Assembly: GCA_022829145.1 (NCBI GenBank)
Contig: CM040760.1
Coordinates: forward strand, 23,691,602-23,755,601
Reading direction: 5' to 3'
DNA length: 64,000 bases
DNA from: Albula goreensis
Lineage: Eukaryota; Chordata; Actinopteri; Albuliformes; Albulidae
Shown: piece after piece, positions 61,401 through 64,000 of the stretch
Numbering within the stretch: the first letter of the stretch is position 1
How the letters are laid out: every line of letters starts with the position of its first letter
The notes under the pieces: model-generated
What the model saw: only the letters and a program-made list of their open reading frames with translations
Databases searched by the model: none
What the model was told of the DNA's origin: nothing
Translations under genes and position numbers: made by a program

Positions 61401-62470
61401 GTCTCCCTGTAGTTTGTTTCCTGAGTGGTATATGTAAAGAGGAGACAGAGTTTTGAATTTGAATTAGTTTGCATAATTTCATTTCATCTGCTTTGCATCT
61501 GTTAAAGTCACCTTAGATAACTTTCCCGAACGAGAAACGGCTTGTTTGTTTACATTCAAATTTTCGCCTGAATTCACAGTGTGTGTATTATAGGATGATA
61601 ATCAACAAGATGATTCAATGTCATACCTCATCTAGCGGTAGAAAATGTTTTTCAAAAAAATTTTTCATCTTTGCAATGTTTACATCCGTATGTCATTGTA
61701 ATGTGTCACTTTGAGTCTGCACTTATTCTGGGTGTATTATTTTTTGCTATCCACCAATCAGTGAAATCTCAATCTGCTTATCAAACGTATGTCTGTACCA
61801 TGTCAACCATCAATCAAATGTAGGTCATTTTTGTGTGTGTGCCAGAAAAAACCCGATACACAAGTTTTGGGGAACCATCTGGCTGGACTAGTGCCATTAT
61901 TTCACCAAGAGGTGAAGAGTAATCACAGACAGCTTTCAAGTATTACGTATATTTTAAAGCATTAAAGAAAATTAGTCGATTATTGTCTGCACAGCAGTAA
62001 CTAATCCCATAATATATGTTTCTCAGAAATGCTGATCTCGGTTTATCTCCAGGAACCACAGAGAGAAACATGCGAAGTACCATAAGCCGGCTGAGAAGAC
62101 CATCACTTTTCCCTGGCCTTCACCAGCAGAGACTTTGAATAATTGGCCGAGTATTAGGTTGGTACAAGCAAAAAAAAAATAGCATCCATTACGGCACTGA
62201 TGGTAAAATGGGGCCTGGTGAAAGCTAGAAGGGGCAGGACTACGCTAAACTAGACTGTGTATACTGCATGCTGCAGTCACTCATGATCTGCACACAATTT
62301 ATTTTTGAATACATTACTGTTTTCAAGGTTTTTTCTGAGAAACCTGTGGATTGTGTTCTTTCAATTACTTTAGTAATTGAAATAGTCTGGCAGAAGTCCT
62401 TTATCTCTCATTCACTCATGCAGTCAACCCAACATGGATACCGAGGCGCAAAGTGTTATCAAACTGAACT
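61401..62470. other. Intergenic space between convergent genes
   Basis: AT-rich, no recognisable coding frame or strong repeat. It may include the outer 3' UTR ends of either neighbour. Confidence 0.45.
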
Positions 62471-63112
62471 CTTATGTTTATTTACACTGAAAGGATGATT
62501 AATTAGTTAATTGCTGAAAGTAAAAATCACATGTACAAAAAAAAAAAAAAAAAAAAAAAAACCTAAACAAAAAAATCCTGTACAGAAGCTGTGAATACCG
62601 ATCAAAATATAACGTAACATTCAACAGGACGTTTACGGTGTTAGTCACGCAAATAGGCCGTCTGTCTGTCGGTCCCTACACTGTCCAGAGACTCGGGACA
62701 GGGAAGCCTCTCTGAGTGGTCACCCATGGATACAGCTGTCTGGGTCCGAAACTGAACGAAAACTCTTCCCTAAGCGCTTTAATGGTCAGTGTCCCACTGT
62801 CCACCTCGGCCCTGGTCCTGCTGGCACAGGGCCTGCTGGATTTAACCAGGTGACGTGGAGTTAACGGTGTGAATCAGCTTTTCCATTCAAGTGATCAATT
62901 CAGTGTTGAGAAACCACCACGCCCTTCGACCCTCCAGGACCAGGGCCGGGTATCCTTGCTGTTGCCTGGTTTGTATTATCGAAAGTTGTTCTCGCTTTCC
63001 ACCCCGTTCCTTGTTCGATGGAGTGGTCACACTGTGTTAGGCCTGCCCTAAGCTCTGCCCATGACCACACCCCCATTATTATGGTCCCACCCCCAGTCCC
63101 AGCCCCCCCCTC
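62280..63112 (-). other. Putative 3' UTR of the - strand gene
   Basis: Downstream of the - strand stop. TTTATT on the + strand at 62477-62482 and about 62297 read as AATAAA on the - strand. A 25-base A-run (about 62538-62563) interrupts it. The exact end is not determinable. Confidence 0.35.
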
Positions 63113-63286
63113 TCAGAGCAGCTGCAGGCTGTCCACAGTGATTGAGTCCATGCCCAAGGTGTTCTCCAGAGCCGTGTGGTAGATCTCGATGGCCTCCGCC
63201 AGCGGCAGCGCCCCGCCCTCGCTGGTCTCGATGATGGCAATCGTCTCCCCAAACTCGTTACACATGATGGTGGGTGTGCCCTGACC
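63113..63286 (-). CDS. Last coding exon of an unidentified - strand gene
   Basis: Read on the - strand, the acceptor TTCCCCCCCAG precedes GGTCAGGG at 63286. The frame is phase 0 and encodes GQGTPTIMCNEFGETIAIIE then TSEGGALPLAEAIEIYHTAL and ENTLGMDSITVDSLQLL, ending at the stop 63113-63115. It joins in phase to the exon at 63881-64000. The mix of acidic, Ile/Val and Gln residues is reminiscent of the C-terminal regulatory tails of zinc-finger-type transcription factors, but no domain is visible and I cannot name the gene. It is not PAFAH1B3, the convergent neighbour of human CIC. The gene runs tail-to-tail with cic. Confidence 0.7.
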   Translation of the reverse strand, partial: GQGTPTIMCNEFGETIAIIETSEGGALPLAEAIEIYHTALENTLGMDSITVDSLQLL

Positions 63287-63880
63287 CTGGGGGGGGAAGG
63301 GAGAGAATTTATCAGTAAAAGTACTCACTATGGATGTCAGAACTTTGTCTCAGTGCTCCACCATAACTCACAGCACTGTACGAGAAGTAGAAAATAAACA
63401 CAAATGTTAAACAGGATCATACAATGTAGTGCTAGACAAGCTGCAGGCCATTTACAGGAAAGAGAAACGGATGAACTGCACAACAGCTAAAACTTCCACA
63501 TATATATATATAAAATATAAAAAAGTCTTCTTACCAGGGAAGCTTTGAAGCAAGCACTACCCTGAGGCATATGGACAGCTGGAGCAGGCAAAACTTTAAG
63601 GCTCATTGCACATGTGATAACCTGGGACATCAATGTCTACCTCAGAGTCAAATGTGACTCATTCATGGTGACATTTGTGGAGACTAAGGCTTTTAGTTGT
63701 TATTAGACCTGTCCCGGTTCATTACAAACTCTGTGGGCTCCAGCCCTCCTTGTTCGTCAGACGCCTTTGTAAGATTTCAACAACTACCCCAACTAAATTC
63801 GCAGTAACCCATTAGACTAGCACACTCAGCACACACCTGCAAATAAACACAAATCTATTGACCCCCGCCAGCCTGCTTAC
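63287..63880 (-). other. Intron of the - strand gene
   Basis: Bounded on the - strand by the donor CAG|GTAAGC (63880 downwards) and the acceptor at 63287-63288. AT-rich, 594 bp, with a short (TA)n at about 63500-63512. Nothing else recognised. Confidence 0.65.
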
Positions 63881-64000
63881 CTGTGGTGTCTGTATCTGGA
63901 TGAGCTGGGGCTGCCCTAGCTCCCCCTGCTGGCAGACAGTGGGAACTGCGCCTGAGAGGTCGATGGTAGAAGCGTCCACCACCGTGACCGCCCCGCCACC
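63881..64000 (-). CDS. Penultimate exon (partial) of the unidentified - strand gene
   Basis: Cut by the window edge. In the frame that joins the last exon in phase 0 it encodes GGGAVTVVDASTIDLSGAVP then TVCQQGELGQPQLIQIQTPQ, ending at the donor CAG|GTAAGC. The Gln/Ile-rich, low-charge composition resembles a transactivation or linker region. Upstream exons outside the window are needed for identification. Confidence 0.65.

Noticed and set aside
63113..64000. PAFAH1B3, expected from human synteny
   Set aside because: The C-terminal residues do not resemble a PAF-acetylhydrolase catalytic subunit.

Overview
The window is vertebrate nuclear DNA, most likely from a ray-finned (teleost) fish. It has long introns with GT-AG splice sites, many (CA)n/(GT)n tracts, tRNA-derived SINEs whose tails resemble the common fish 'ggataagagc' tail, several foldback (MITE-like) elements, and GCTAGC-rich stretches near candidate promoters. 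I could not identify the species. No bacterial, phage or CRISPR-like system is present.

The central feature is one complete gene on the + strand: the capicua orthologue (cic), an HMG-box repressor controlled by receptor tyrosine kinase/ERK signalling. Both classical isoforms can be read. The long form (CIC-L) has a predicted non-coding first exon ending at 13936, a second exon starting at 19711 and a 3.9-kb coding exon (ATG 19943, donor after 23843). The short form (CIC-S) starts from a 17-codon exon (38758-38809) inside the 16.8-kb CIC-L intron, downstream of a CCAAT-rich candidate promoter near 35.25-35.5 kb. Both first coding exons end in phase 1 and join the same exon at 40638, which carries the ATXN1-binding motif. 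Eighteen more shared exons follow to the TGA at 58967-58969. They include the HMG box (43665-43847), the 14-3-3 motif, the basic NLS and the C-terminal C1 domain. Predicted lengths are about 2785 aa (L) and 1502 aa (S), allowing for four single-base frame breaks.

Those four breaks, at about 20450, 21960, 44707 and 48350-48385, lie in coding sequence that otherwise looks well conserved. At three of them one missing base in a homopolymer explains the break, so assembly error is more likely than loss of the gene.

Positions 1-970 look like the 3' UTR of an upstream gene, and 1.1-1.6 kb is CpG-rich. The stretch 1.8-12.7 kb is intergenic or regulatory DNA with a 47-bp SINE-head tandem array, a 361-bp foldback element, SINE relics and a decayed Myb/SANT-like transposon fragment. 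Positions 12.75-13.94 kb are the candidate CIC-L promoter and first exon, followed by a 5.8-kb 5'-UTR intron. Downstream of cic (3' UTR to about 60.9-61.4 kb) lies the 3' end of an unidentified gene on the - strand, converging tail-to-tail; its last exon and part of the previous one are in the window.

I found no new multi-gene system. The observations most worth following up are the tandemly duplicated exon/5'-splice-site segment after shared exon 3, the (GT)n-embedded 3' splice site of shared exon 16, the A-box-bearing tandem array, and the intronic foldback families.
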